From the NCBI GenBank assembly GCA_945861895.1, contig CAMAWF010000001.1:46333-110332 (forward strand): 64,000 bases of DNA. Reading direction: 5' to 3'. A program made the position numbers and the translations under genes. The stretch comes from Rhizobium sp. Q54. Its GTDB lineage: Bacteria; Pseudomonadota; Alphaproteobacteria; Rhizobiales; Xanthobacteraceae. Shown here one piece after another: positions 46,678 to 55,083 of the stretch. The notes under the pieces are model-generated. The model worked only from the letters and a program-made list of their open reading frames with translations, ran no database searches and was not told the origin of the DNA. How positions within the stretch are numbered: position 1 is the first letter of the stretch; every line of letters starts with the position of its first letter.

Positions 46678-47367
46678 ATGATGGCCGAGCCCGACAAGAA
46701 GCTCATCGCCGAGAAGACCGCGCGCGCCTATCTCGACACCGGCGCGGTGCGCTTCATGAGCGACAAACCGTTCATCTTTACCTCGGGCTGGGCGAGCCCG
46801 GTCTATAACGACTCGCGCTGGCTGATCTCGTTTCCGGGCGTGCGCTCAACGCTGATGGATTTCCTCGTCGCCAGCGTCGATCGCGATATCGGACGCGACA
46901 AGATCGACGCGGTCGCGGGCGGAGAGACCGCCGGCATCCCGTTTGCCGCCTGGGTTGCCGACCGCATGAACCTGCCGATGCAATACGTCCGCAAGAAACC
47001 CAAGGGCTTCGGGCGCCACGCGCAGATCGAAGGCCAGTTGATCCCCGGCCAGCGCGTGCTGCTGGTCGAGGACCTGGCCACCGATGGCCGTAGCAAGGTG
47101 AATTTCGTCAACGCGCTGCGCGATGCCGGGGCGAGCGTCGAACACTGTTTTGTGCTGTTCTTTTACGGCATCTATCCGCAAAGCAAAAAAATCCTCGCCG
47201 ATCTCGGCATCACGCTGCACGCGCTCACGACCTGGTGGGACATTCTCGCGGTCGCCAAGGCGAGCGGAAAATTCGACGCCGCGATGCTGGCCGAGGTGGA
47301 AAAATTCATGCACGACCCCGCCGGCTGGTCGAAGGCGCATGGCGGCGCGTCGGAAGCAGGCGAGTAG
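46678..47367 (+). CDS. Orotate phosphoribosyltransferase-like protein
   Basis: [76 protein letters not shown]-type motif [14 protein letters not shown]. Confidence 0.85.
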   Translation: MMAEPDKKLIAEKTARAYLDTGAVRFMSDKPFIFTSGWASPVYNDSRWLISFPGVRSTLMDFLVASVDRDIGRDKIDAVAGGETAGIPFAAWVADRMNLPMQYVRKKPKGFGRHAQIEGQLIPGQRVLLVEDLATDGRSKVNFVNALRDAGASVEHCFVLFFYGIYPQSKKILADLGITLHALTTWWDILAVAKASGKFDAAMLAEVEKFMHDPAGWSKAHGGASEAGE

Positions 47368-47381
47368 GACGGGAGGCTTTC

Positions 47382-47864
47382 ATGGCCAAGGCAAAAAAGA
47401 AAATCCGCGCGCGCACGAAAGCATTGCGCAAAAAGACCTCGGTCAAATCAGCCAAGCCAGCCAACAAGCCAGCCAAAGCGCGGCCCAAGCAGAAGTTCGC
47501 CGTCAGCCATTGGCGTGAACAGGACTTCAAGGGCGGCTTGCGGACTTATGCGAAATACCGCGATCTCGGTGTTGCGAAGGCCACGAACGGCATGGCGGTG
47601 GCGCATGTCATTCGTTTTCTGCCGCCGTTTCGCGCCAAGGACGTAGCGATACCGCATTACCACGACGTCGAATTTCAGATGATCTATGTGCTCAAGGGCT
47701 GGATCAAGACCGAGCTCGCCGGCCAGGGCGAAATCACCATGCGCGCGGGAAGCTGCTGGACGCAGCCGCCGCGCATCAAGCACACGGTGCTGGATTATTC
47801 CGACGATTGCGAAGTGCTGGAAGTGGTGCTGCCGGCGGATTTTGAGACTGTGACGCTGGATTAG
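47382..47864 (+). CDS. Cupin-domain protein with Lys/Arg/Ala-rich N-terminal tail
   Basis: Tail MAKAKKKIRARTKALRKKTSVKSAKPANKPAKARPKQKF; cupin part HYHDVEFQMIYVLKGWIKTELAGQGEITMRAGSCWTQPPRIKH. Confidence 0.8.
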   Translation: MAKAKKKIRARTKALRKKTSVKSAKPANKPAKARPKQKFAVSHWREQDFKGGLRTYAKYRDLGVAKATNGMAVAHVIRFLPPFRAKDVAIPHYHDVEFQMIYVLKGWIKTELAGQGEITMRAGSCWTQPPRIKHTVLDYSDDCEVLEVVLPADFETVTLD

Positions 47865-48062
47865 GGCGGGAACTTATAAACGCGCAGCCGCCTATCAATG
47901 TCTGCTTGCTGCATGATACTGTTGAAAAAAGATTTTAGAGGGTTTTCTGAGCAACATTGATTCGAGACATGAGCTAAACACGCAACATTGATTCAAAAGA
48001 TCGTTCGTTCCGATTCGATTGTTGCGTTCCGGTGGCATGCTGCGGACTTTTTCAACAGTATC
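47862..48062. mobile_element. Insertion-sequence relic (end-like sequence plus internal inverted repeat)
   Basis: TAGGGCGGGAACTTATAAACGCGCAG matches the IS end at 63807-63832 at 23/26; perfect 15-bp inverted repeat GATACTGTTGAAAAA (47915-47929) / TTTTTCAACAGTATC (48048-48062). Confidence 0.6.
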
Positions 48063-48181
48063 TGCATAAAAGCAGACTTCACAATGAGAAGCCGTCAATG
48101 CCGCCTGCGTATTGGACAGCTGATAATGCAGACACGGGGAAAGCACTTGACCCGCAATAGCACCCCAAGAGTCTCGTGGCT

Positions 48182-49153
48182 CTAAGTCTTCGCTTGTGGC
48201 TTCGGCACCAAAAGGTTCATCTGAACCAAGGAAGTCTTTGGCACAGTTCGATACTCCGGATGCTCCCGGAACACGCGGCGCGCAAAAGAGAAGTCGCGAC
48301 GGTTGGAATAGACAGCCGCGTGCGACCAACTGCATTGAAGGTAGTTAAGGTTCTCGATATTCGCCGCATTGGCGGTTATCGGTGTCCCCGTCCTGAATGC
48401 CTGAACAAGCGGATGTAGCCTGCTGATGACCAATTGGGCCATCTGCAAACCCTCGGAACCACCGCCCAAGCCACGCAATACATGCGAACGCACGACGCGG
48501 TGCAACTCTATGGCTGCATCGTAGCGCTCTAAAATATCAGCGCTGGTAGCTCTACACGGCATGTAGAGCGCGCATTTAGGGGAAAGGGGTAAAAAGACTT
48601 CTACGCCTTCCACGTCAAAGCCAAGATTGCTTCCATCCTTTGGGTTCGCAGTTCGCTGTAAGACAACCGGATTGTCACCGAGATAGAAAATCTCGTCCGT
48701 CTCGACCACCATCAGTGCCCAATGCCGCCGGGCAATCTGGCTGGCGGTAATGAACATGCTTTCCCAAAGCTGCGCGAAGGTGCGACCGAACGCCTGACGG
48801 TCCGACTTATCAGCAAGACCCTCATAGAACGCCTTTGTCCGGAAGCTTTGCGCTGCCATGAACTCGGCGACGCACTGGCGATCCTTTGTGGTCAATCCCA
48901 CGAGGGTTCGGCCTTCGATCATCTTTTTCAGAACCGGAGCGGCGGGCGTCTCGATTTTTTCGAGCATGTCTTCGAATGAAACAGCTTCTCCGCCGATCAA
49001 GAAGTCATTAAAGCCTATCGCGGAGGCTGCCAGCCTCGGCGGCGGCTTGGTCACTTCATCCGTGTGGATGTCGAGGCAGAAGACCCGACCGTCTTTGTCG
49101 GCGAAATATTTGATGAGGAACTTGGGTACCCAATGCTGGTTTTCGTCGGACAT
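48182..49153 (-). CDS. DUF4238 domain-containing protein
   Basis: MSDENQHWVPKFLIKYFADKDGRVFCLDIHT... start typical of DUF4238; YLGDNPVVLQ; 323 aa; visibly lower GC than surroundings. Confidence 0.8.
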   Translation of the reverse strand: MSDENQHWVPKFLIKYFADKDGRVFCLDIHTDEVTKPPPRLAASAIGFNDFLIGGEAVSFEDMLEKIETPAAPVLKKMIEGRTLVGLTTKDRQCVAEFMAAQSFRTKAFYEGLADKSDRQAFGRTFAQLWESMFITASQIARRHWALMVVETDEIFYLGDNPVVLQRTANPKDGSNLGFDVEGVEVFLPLSPKCALYMPCRATSADILERYDAAIELHRVVRSHVLRGLGGGSEGLQMAQLVISRLHPLVQAFRTGTPITANAANIENLNYLQCSWSHAAVYSNRRDFSFARRVFREHPEYRTVPKTSLVQMNLLVPKPQAKT

Positions 49154-49180
49154 AGGCGTATTTATGAGTTCACGCTCTGG

Positions 49181-50677
49181 TCACCGGTTGGACTGCGCCG
49201 CGATTTTTCCGGCAGCCGTGCCCGCGGTGCGGCCGAACACCGCGCCCGCCATCAGGCCGGTGCCGCCGGGATAGTTGAAGTAGAACAACCCGCCAACCAA
49301 TTCGCCGGCGGCGTAGAGACCGCGGATCGGCTGCATTTCCTCATCGAGCACCTGCGCGTCGGTGTTCACGCGCAGCCCGCCGAAAGTGAACGTGATGCCG
49401 CAGGTCACCTGATAGGCCTCGAACGGCGGCGCATCGATGCTGTTGGCCCAATTCGTTTTCGGCGGAGTGATGCCGCGCGTGCCGCGGCCGTCTTTCACAT
49501 TCGGATTGAACGGGATGTCGGCGGCGACCGCCTTGTTGTAGCGCTTGATCGTTTCGAGAAAAGCCGCCGCATCGACGCCTTCGAGCTGCGCGGCGAGCCC
49601 CTCTATCGTATCGGCTTTTACTTTCGTCACCTGCTTGATGCGGTATTCGTCGCGCAGCAGGTGCGCGACCTTCTGGTCGAAAATCTGCCAAGCAAACTGC
49701 TGCGGTTGCTCCAGGATCACGCGGCCATACTTGGCATAGGTGTAGTTGCGGAAATCCGCGCCCTCGTCGACGAAGCGCTCGCCGCGCGCGTTAACCATGA
49801 TGCCCCAGGGATAGCTGTGCTTCTGGAACTGGTCGCCGACGGCGAGATCGCCGAATTCCGGCGCGTTGCGCTCCCAGCCGACCGCATGGCAGCCCGACCA
49901 GTGCCCGGTGGGCGAAGCGCCAATCGCCAGCGCCATGCGGATGCCGTCGCCGGTGTTAAAGCGCGTGCCGCGCACCTTGGCGAGTTCCCAGCCGGGACCG
50001 AGATAGCGCGTGCGCCATTCCGCATTGGCCTGAAATCCGCCGCTGGCGAGCACGACCGCGCGCGCATGAAATTCCGCCAATGTGTCGCCCTGCCGCGCAC
50101 GCACGCCCTTCACCGTGAAGTCTTCAAAAATCAACTCGACGGCGCGCGTCTGATGAAAAACCTCGATGCCCTCGCGCCGCGCGCTGGCCTTGAGGCTGTC
50201 GACCAATCCGGGCCCGCCGCCGGAGGCTTCCACCGTCAAGCCGCCCCAGAACTTGAACTTGCCGTCGATCTTGAACGCCTGCCGGCCGTAGATCGGCACG
50301 AAGCGCACGCCTTTGCCGCGCATCCACACCACGGTGTCGAGGCTTTTGCGCACCAGCATCTCCACCATGTCCGGATCGGCGCGGTATTGCGTGACGCGGA
50401 ACATGTCGTCGAAGAACTGCTCCTCGGTGTAGGTGCCGAAATCTGTGTCGGCGATTTCCTGCGCGCTCAGGTCCGGCATGATGCGCTTGAGGTCGTCCAC
50501 GTTCGCGTAGCAGCAGCGGATGGCGCCGGCGGTGAAACGGCTGTTGCCGCCGTCCTCTTGCTCCGGCGCGCGTTCGAGCACCGCGACCCTGGCATGCTGC
50601 TCGCGCGCGGCGAGTGCCGCGCATAACGCGGCATTGCCGGCACCGACCACGACGACGTCGAATTGCTTGGCGCTCAT
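49181..50677 (-). CDS. FAD-dependent dehydrogenase, tricarballylate dehydrogenase (TcuA)-like / fumarate reductase flavoprotein family
   Basis: MSAKQFDVVVVGAGNAALCAALAAREQHARVAVLERAPEQEDGGNSRFTAGAIR; C-term GLYAAGELVGGLFYFNYPGGTGLMAGAVFGRTAG. Confidence 0.88.
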   Translation of the reverse strand: MSAKQFDVVVVGAGNAALCAALAAREQHARVAVLERAPEQEDGGNSRFTAGAIRCCYANVDDLKRIMPDLSAQEIADTDFGTYTEEQFFDDMFRVTQYRADPDMVEMLVRKSLDTVVWMRGKGVRFVPIYGRQAFKIDGKFKFWGGLTVEASGGGPGLVDSLKASARREGIEVFHQTRAVELIFEDFTVKGVRARQGDTLAEFHARAVVLASGGFQANAEWRTRYLGPGWELAKVRGTRFNTGDGIRMALAIGASPTGHWSGCHAVGWERNAPEFGDLAVGDQFQKHSYPWGIMVNARGERFVDEGADFRNYTYAKYGRVILEQPQQFAWQIFDQKVAHLLRDEYRIKQVTKVKADTIEGLAAQLEGVDAAAFLETIKRYNKAVAADIPFNPNVKDGRGTRGITPPKTNWANSIDAPPFEAYQVTCGITFTFGGLRVNTDAQVLDEEMQPIRGLYAAGELVGGLFYFNYPGGTGLMAGAVFGRTAGTAAGKIAAQSNR

Positions 50678-51261
50678 GCGTCCAGCGCGCCTCCGCGTCC
50701 GGTGCCGAGCCCGCGCATGAAACGGCTGCGGATCAGCGCCGGATCGCGCACCGTCTGCCCCGCGGCGGGCTTGTCGTCGATCTTCGCGGCAATCAGCGAA
50801 GGTCCGCCATACTCGAAACGGCGCGCGATTAATTCGTCGAAATGTTTTTCGTCGCGCGCCCAGACGCTGCCGCCGATGCCGGCGCCCTGCGCGATCTTCA
50901 CGATGTCGGATGTTTCCTTCGTCGCGGTCGGCTGATTGCCGGTGATCTGGTATGTGCCGTTGTCCATGATGATGATCGTAAGATTGCGCGGCTTGATCTG
51001 CGCAATTGTGCCAAGACATCCGAGATTCATCAGGATCGAACCGTCGCCCTCAAGCGCGATCACGCCGCGTTCGGGTTGCGCCAGCGCGACGCCGAGCGCA
51101 ATCGGGCAAGCCAATCCCATGCTGCCGAGCATGTAGAAATTCTGCGGCCGGTGTCCAGCCACGTAGAGATCGAAATTCGTGTTGCCGATGCCGGCGACCA
51201 CCGCTTCGTCGTGCGTGAGCTTGGCCACCAGCCGCTTGGTGAGATCGCCGCGATTCATCAT
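50674..51261 (-). CDS. TPP-binding C-terminal-type subunit (ComE/sulfopyruvate decarboxylase beta-like)
   Basis: MLGSMGLACPIALGVALAQPERGVIALEGDGSILMNLGCLGTIAQIKPRNLTIIIMDNGTYQITG: TPP-binding GDGS...N motif. Confidence 0.85.
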   Translation of the reverse strand: MMNRGDLTKRLVAKLTHDEAVVAGIGNTNFDLYVAGHRPQNFYMLGSMGLACPIALGVALAQPERGVIALEGDGSILMNLGCLGTIAQIKPRNLTIIIMDNGTYQITGNQPTATKETSDIVKIAQGAGIGGSVWARDEKHFDELIARRFEYGGPSLIAAKIDDKPAAGQTVRDPALIRSRFMRGLGTGRGGALDA

Positions 51262-51776
51262 GGCGCGTTTTTGAGAACTTTGCCGCCGGTGAGCAGCGGC
51301 GAGAGGATGAGCGCGACCGGCGATTGCGTCGCCACCGCCTGCTTGATCGCGCGATCGGCGATGAACGGCATGGTCTTCTCGTCGGTCAGCGTATGATGCG
51401 CCATCGCCAGCGCATCCAGCACCGGGCGCATGGTGCGGGCGACCATCACCTGCCCGCTGTTGAATTCTCCCAGCGCGCCGCGTTCCGAGACGATGAGAAT
51501 CGCCGGAATTTGATACGGCACCAGCAGCGATGCGATCGCGTTCGGGATGGTGCCGAATCCGCTGGTCTGCATCATGACGCAGCCGCGCAATCCGCCCATC
51601 CAGGCGCCGGCGGCCATGCCGACCGCCTCGTCCTCGCGCGTGGCGCACACCGGCATGAAATAATTGTCGGCCGCGACGCCGTCCAAAAGCGGCGTGAGCA
51701 CGTTGTCGGGAACGTAGGTGACGAGCCGCACGCCGTTCTCCTTCAACGTGTTGAGAAAGACGTCGGACCAGGTCAC
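51258..51776 (-). CDS. TPP enzyme N-terminal-type subunit (ComD/sulfopyruvate decarboxylase alpha-like)
   Basis: GTG start after AGGAGAC; TWSDVFLNTLKENGVRLVTYVPDNVLTPLLDGVAADNYFMPVCATREDEAVGMAAGAWMGG; 4-bp overlap with beta-like gene. Confidence 0.83.
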   Translation of the reverse strand: MTWSDVFLNTLKENGVRLVTYVPDNVLTPLLDGVAADNYFMPVCATREDEAVGMAAGAWMGGLRGCVMMQTSGFGTIPNAIASLLVPYQIPAILIVSERGALGEFNSGQVMVARTMRPVLDALAMAHHTLTDEKTMPFIADRAIKQAVATQSPVALILSPLLTGGKVLKNAP

Positions 51777-51789
51777 GCGCGGGTCTCCT

Positions 51790-51889
51790 AGAGTCTGATC
51801 AGTTCTGATTGAATCAGCACCCTGACCTAACATTTTACTTGCGCATGATCTTTTCCGAAAACCGGTTCCCACTTTTCGGGATCATGCGC
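51790..51889. repeat. Dispersed palindromic repeat, family A (copy 4) plus tail, inverted orientation
   Basis: GCGCATGATC (51841-51850) ... GATCATGCGC (51880-51889); tail CTGATCAGTTCTGATTGAATCAG is the reverse-complement counterpart of the tail at copy 2. Confidence 0.88.
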
Positions 51890-52019
51890 TAGGATTTGGC
51901 AGCTTTATTTATCACGGCGGCTCGCACGCCGTAACCGGCCTTCCTATTGCAGGCCAATGGCATAAACTACAGGCGGGGCAGGCAGTTGCTGCCGGTAGCC
52001 ACGAATGGGAGCATTACGG

Positions 52020-53000
52020 ATGGCTCGCTCGAAGTGGTGTTTTCTCGCCGCCCTGGCGATGGCAGCCCTGCTCGGCGGCGCCCTCCCCGCCATGGCGCAA
52101 GCCTATCCCGATCGTCCGATCACGCTCATCGTTCCGTTCCCGCCGGGCGGCAGCACCACCATCGTCGCGCGCATTGTCGCCGACAAAATGAGTGAGGCGC
52201 TCGGCCAGCAGATCGTGGTCGACAACCGCGGCGGCGCCGGCGGCACCATCGGCACGCGCGCGGCCGCCAAAAGCGCGCCCGACGGCTACACCATCGTGCT
52301 GGGCTACAGCGGCACGATGGCGGTGGCGCCGAGCATGATCGCCAATATCGGCTACGACATCCGCAAGGACTTCGCGGCGATCGGGCGTATCGGCGCCGCG
52401 CCGAGCACGGTGGTGGTGCACCCTTCGTTTCCGGCAAAAACGCTGCAAGAATTTTTTGCCTATGCCAAAGCCAATCCCGGCAAGGTCAATTTCGGTTCGG
52501 CCGGCGTCGGGTCGCTCAATCATATCGCCGGAGAATATCTGGCGGTGCGCGCGGGCATCAAGATCACGCATGTGCCTTACAAAGGCAGCGGCCCGGTGAT
52601 GACCGATCTGCTCGGCGGCCACATCCCCATGGCGTTCGCTCCGGTGCCGACGGTGCATTCCAATGTGCAGGCCGGCAAGCTGCGCGCGCTCGCGGTAACA
52701 AGCCTGAAACGTTCGGACCTGATGCCCGATGTGCCCACGGTGGCGGAGTCGGGCCTGCCGGGATTCGAGGCCGTGCTGCGCTACGGGCTCGCCGCGCCTG
52801 CCGGCACGCCGCGTCCGATCGTCGAACGGCTCAACAAGGAACTCAAAGCCGCGCTCGCCAGCGATGAAGTCAAAAAAAGACTGGCGCTGGAAGGGGCCGA
52901 GCCTTTGCCGAGTTCGCCGGAGGAATACGCGGCCGATATGGACAAGGAAGAGCGGCAATGGGCCGAGGTGCTCAAGTCCGCCGGTATCAAGCCGCAATAG
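52020..53000 (+). CDS. Bug family (tripartite tricarboxylate transporter) substrate-binding protein
   Basis: Signal peptide; AYPDRPITLIVPFPPGGSTTIVARIVADKMSEALGQQIVVDNRGGAGGTIGTRAAAKSAPDGYT. Confidence 0.93.
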   Translation: MARSKWCFLAALAMAALLGGALPAMAQAYPDRPITLIVPFPPGGSTTIVARIVADKMSEALGQQIVVDNRGGAGGTIGTRAAAKSAPDGYTIVLGYSGTMAVAPSMIANIGYDIRKDFAAIGRIGAAPSTVVVHPSFPAKTLQEFFAYAKANPGKVNFGSAGVGSLNHIAGEYLAVRAGIKITHVPYKGSGPVMTDLLGGHIPMAFAPVPTVHSNVQAGKLRALAVTSLKRSDLMPDVPTVAESGLPGFEAVLRYGLAAPAGTPRPIVERLNKELKAALASDEVKKRLALEGAEPLPSSPEEYAADMDKEERQWAEVLKSAGIKPQ

Positions 53001-53143
53001 TTTGATCGTCTATTCAGGCAACCCGGCGGCGGCGGCGGATCGGCGTCAACCATCCCGGCCGGAAGGCGTTGCGCGGGCGCGCGGTTCCGGCACATTATTA
53101 ATGACCGGAGACATTTTAAGTCCCGTTTCGGGGTGCGTTCGGC

Positions 53144-54397
53144 ATGAAAGCAATCATCATCGGCGGCGGCGTAGGCGGCCTCACCACCGCGCTGATGCTG
53201 CACAATCGCGGCATCGATTGCGAGGTTTATGAGCAGGCCGATGTTGTGCGCGAGCTTGGCGTCGGCATCAACACGCTGCCGCACGCGATCAAGGAACTGG
53301 CCGATCTTGGACTGCTGCCGCGGCTCGACGCCGTCGGCATCCGCACCCATGAACTGATCTATACCAACCGTTTCGGCCAGGAAATCTGGCGCGAGCCGCG
53401 CGGGCTCGATGCCGGATATGACGTGCCGCAATTTTCCATTCATCGCGGGAAATTGCAGAACGTGATCTATCAGGCGGTGCGTTCGCGCCTCGGCGAATCG
53501 CGTATCCATACCGGCCACCGGCTCGGCTCCTTCGCCCAGGACGAGAGCGGCGTCACCGCCTATTTCTTCGACCGCAACGGATCGCACCGCGCCACTGCGC
53601 GCGGCGACGTGCTGATCGGCGCCGACGGCATTCATTCGCTGGTGCGCGAAACGCTGTATCCGAACGAAGGTTCGGCGCGCTGGAACGGTTCGATGCTGTG
53701 GCGCGGCGCCATCGACTGGCCGAAATTCCTCACCGGCCGCTCGATGGTGATTGCCGGCGGCATGGCGGCGAAGCTCGTGGTCTATCCGATCGGCGAAGGC
53801 GCGCACGAAGATCGCCCGCTGACCAATTGGGCGGTGCTGGTGAAAATCGGCGAGGGCGGCACGCCGCCGCGCAAGGAGGACTGGTCGCGCCCCGGACGAT
53901 TCGAGGATTTGATGCCGCACACCCAGCGCTTCCGCATTCCCTATGTGGACGCCAAGGCGTTGATCGAATCGACGCCGGAGTTCTGGGAATATCCGATGTG
54001 CGACCGCGACCCGCTGCCGCGCTGGTCGCATGGCCGCGTCACGCTGCTCGGCGATGCCGCGCATCCGATGTATCCGGTCGGCTCGAACGGCGCCTCGCAG
54101 GCCATCCTCGACGCGCGCGCATTGGCGGACCGGCTGCGCGACGGCGAGCACGCCTATCACGCGCTGTGGGCCTACGAGCAGGAGCGGCTGCCGATGACCG
54201 CGCAGATCGTGCGGATGAATCGCAAAGGCGGCCCGGAAGGCGTGATCGACGCGGTCGAGGAACGCGCGCCGGATGGATTTGACAATATCGACGAGGTGCT
54301 GTCGTTCGAGCAGCGCAAGGCGATCGTGCGCGGCTATGCTTCGAGCGCGGGATTCGCGCAGGCGCAGGTCAACAAGACGGCCGGAAAAGCGGCGTGA
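53144..54397 (+). CDS. FAD-dependent monooxygenase (PHBH-type aromatic hydroxylase family)
   Basis: MKAIIIGGGVGGLTTALMLHNRGIDCEVYEQ; VLIGADGIHSLVRETLYP; VTLLGDAAHPMYPVGSNGASQAILDARALADRL. Confidence 0.9.
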   Translation: MKAIIIGGGVGGLTTALMLHNRGIDCEVYEQADVVRELGVGINTLPHAIKELADLGLLPRLDAVGIRTHELIYTNRFGQEIWREPRGLDAGYDVPQFSIHRGKLQNVIYQAVRSRLGESRIHTGHRLGSFAQDESGVTAYFFDRNGSHRATARGDVLIGADGIHSLVRETLYPNEGSARWNGSMLWRGAIDWPKFLTGRSMVIAGGMAAKLVVYPIGEGAHEDRPLTNWAVLVKIGEGGTPPRKEDWSRPGRFEDLMPHTQRFRIPYVDAKALIESTPEFWEYPMCDRDPLPRWSHGRVTLLGDAAHPMYPVGSNGASQAILDARALADRLRDGEHAYHALWAYEQERLPMTAQIVRMNRKGGPEGVIDAVEERAPDGFDNIDEVLSFEQRKAIVRGYASSAGFAQAQVNKTAGKAA

Positions 54398-54404
54398 TCG
54401 CGCG

Positions 54405-54854
54405 TCAGCCCGGCGGCGGCAGGAACACCACTTCGTGCTTGGCCGAAAGCGCCACGACATCGGGCGGATTCTGTTCCTTCATGCTGTGGATCGCCCAGAA
54501 CAGATCGTAGAGCCTGCGCGTCGGCGACACCCAGAACATGCACTTCACCGGCTGCTCGGACTTGTTGAAGATGCCGTGCGGAATGCTCATCGGCAGCCGG
54601 ATGAGATCGCCGGAGGTCGCCATGAAATCGCGGCCGTCGAGCACGAGATCGAGCCGGCCTTCGAGCATGTAAATGAACTCATCCTGGGTCGGATGGATAT
54701 GCGGCGGCACGAAGGTGCCGGGCGGAAACGTCGCATGCCAGGAGAAGGACGATTCCGAAAGATGCTTGGGGACGTAAGTCTGCCCGAGAATATTCCAGAC
54801 AATGCCGTCAATCCCGGTGCCGGCTTTGGTGACGCCTGCCATGAGCTGTTGCAT
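54405..54854 (-). CDS. Cupin domain-containing protein
   Basis: FPPGTFVPPHIHPTQDEFIYMLEGRLDLVLDGRDFMATSGDLIRLPMSIPHGIFN. Confidence 0.88.
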   Translation of the reverse strand: MQQLMAGVTKAGTGIDGIVWNILGQTYVPKHLSESSFSWHATFPPGTFVPPHIHPTQDEFIYMLEGRLDLVLDGRDFMATSGDLIRLPMSIPHGIFNKSEQPVKCMFWVSPTRRLYDLFWAIHSMKEQNPPDVVALSAKHEVVFLPPPG

Positions 54855-55083
54855 CGGATATCCACTCCCCCCGTTCGCCGCGGACGGCGAACCGTTACGC
54901 GCATCGTTATCGGCCGCCAATCGCGAACCATTCAACCACGAATGCAACGACCCAGATACGATACCGTGCGGCACGCAACGATCCTTTTTCGCGTCAACGT
55001 AAACGGCCCGGCCTGAAACAGCCCGGCCGCGGACATCTTAAGCATAATTTCCGGGAGATTCACCGCATGTCGAGGCCGGCAGG

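Noticed and set aside
51777-51872. N-terminal extension MGTGFRKRSCASKML... of the ComD-like protein
   Set aside because: Translated repeat; a GTG with a good RBS (AGGAGAC) at 51776 is a better start.
35184-51889. CRISPR or phage att sites from the GCGCATGATC copies
   Set aside because: Copies are kilobases apart, in both orientations, and palindromic; better explained as a dispersed repeat family.
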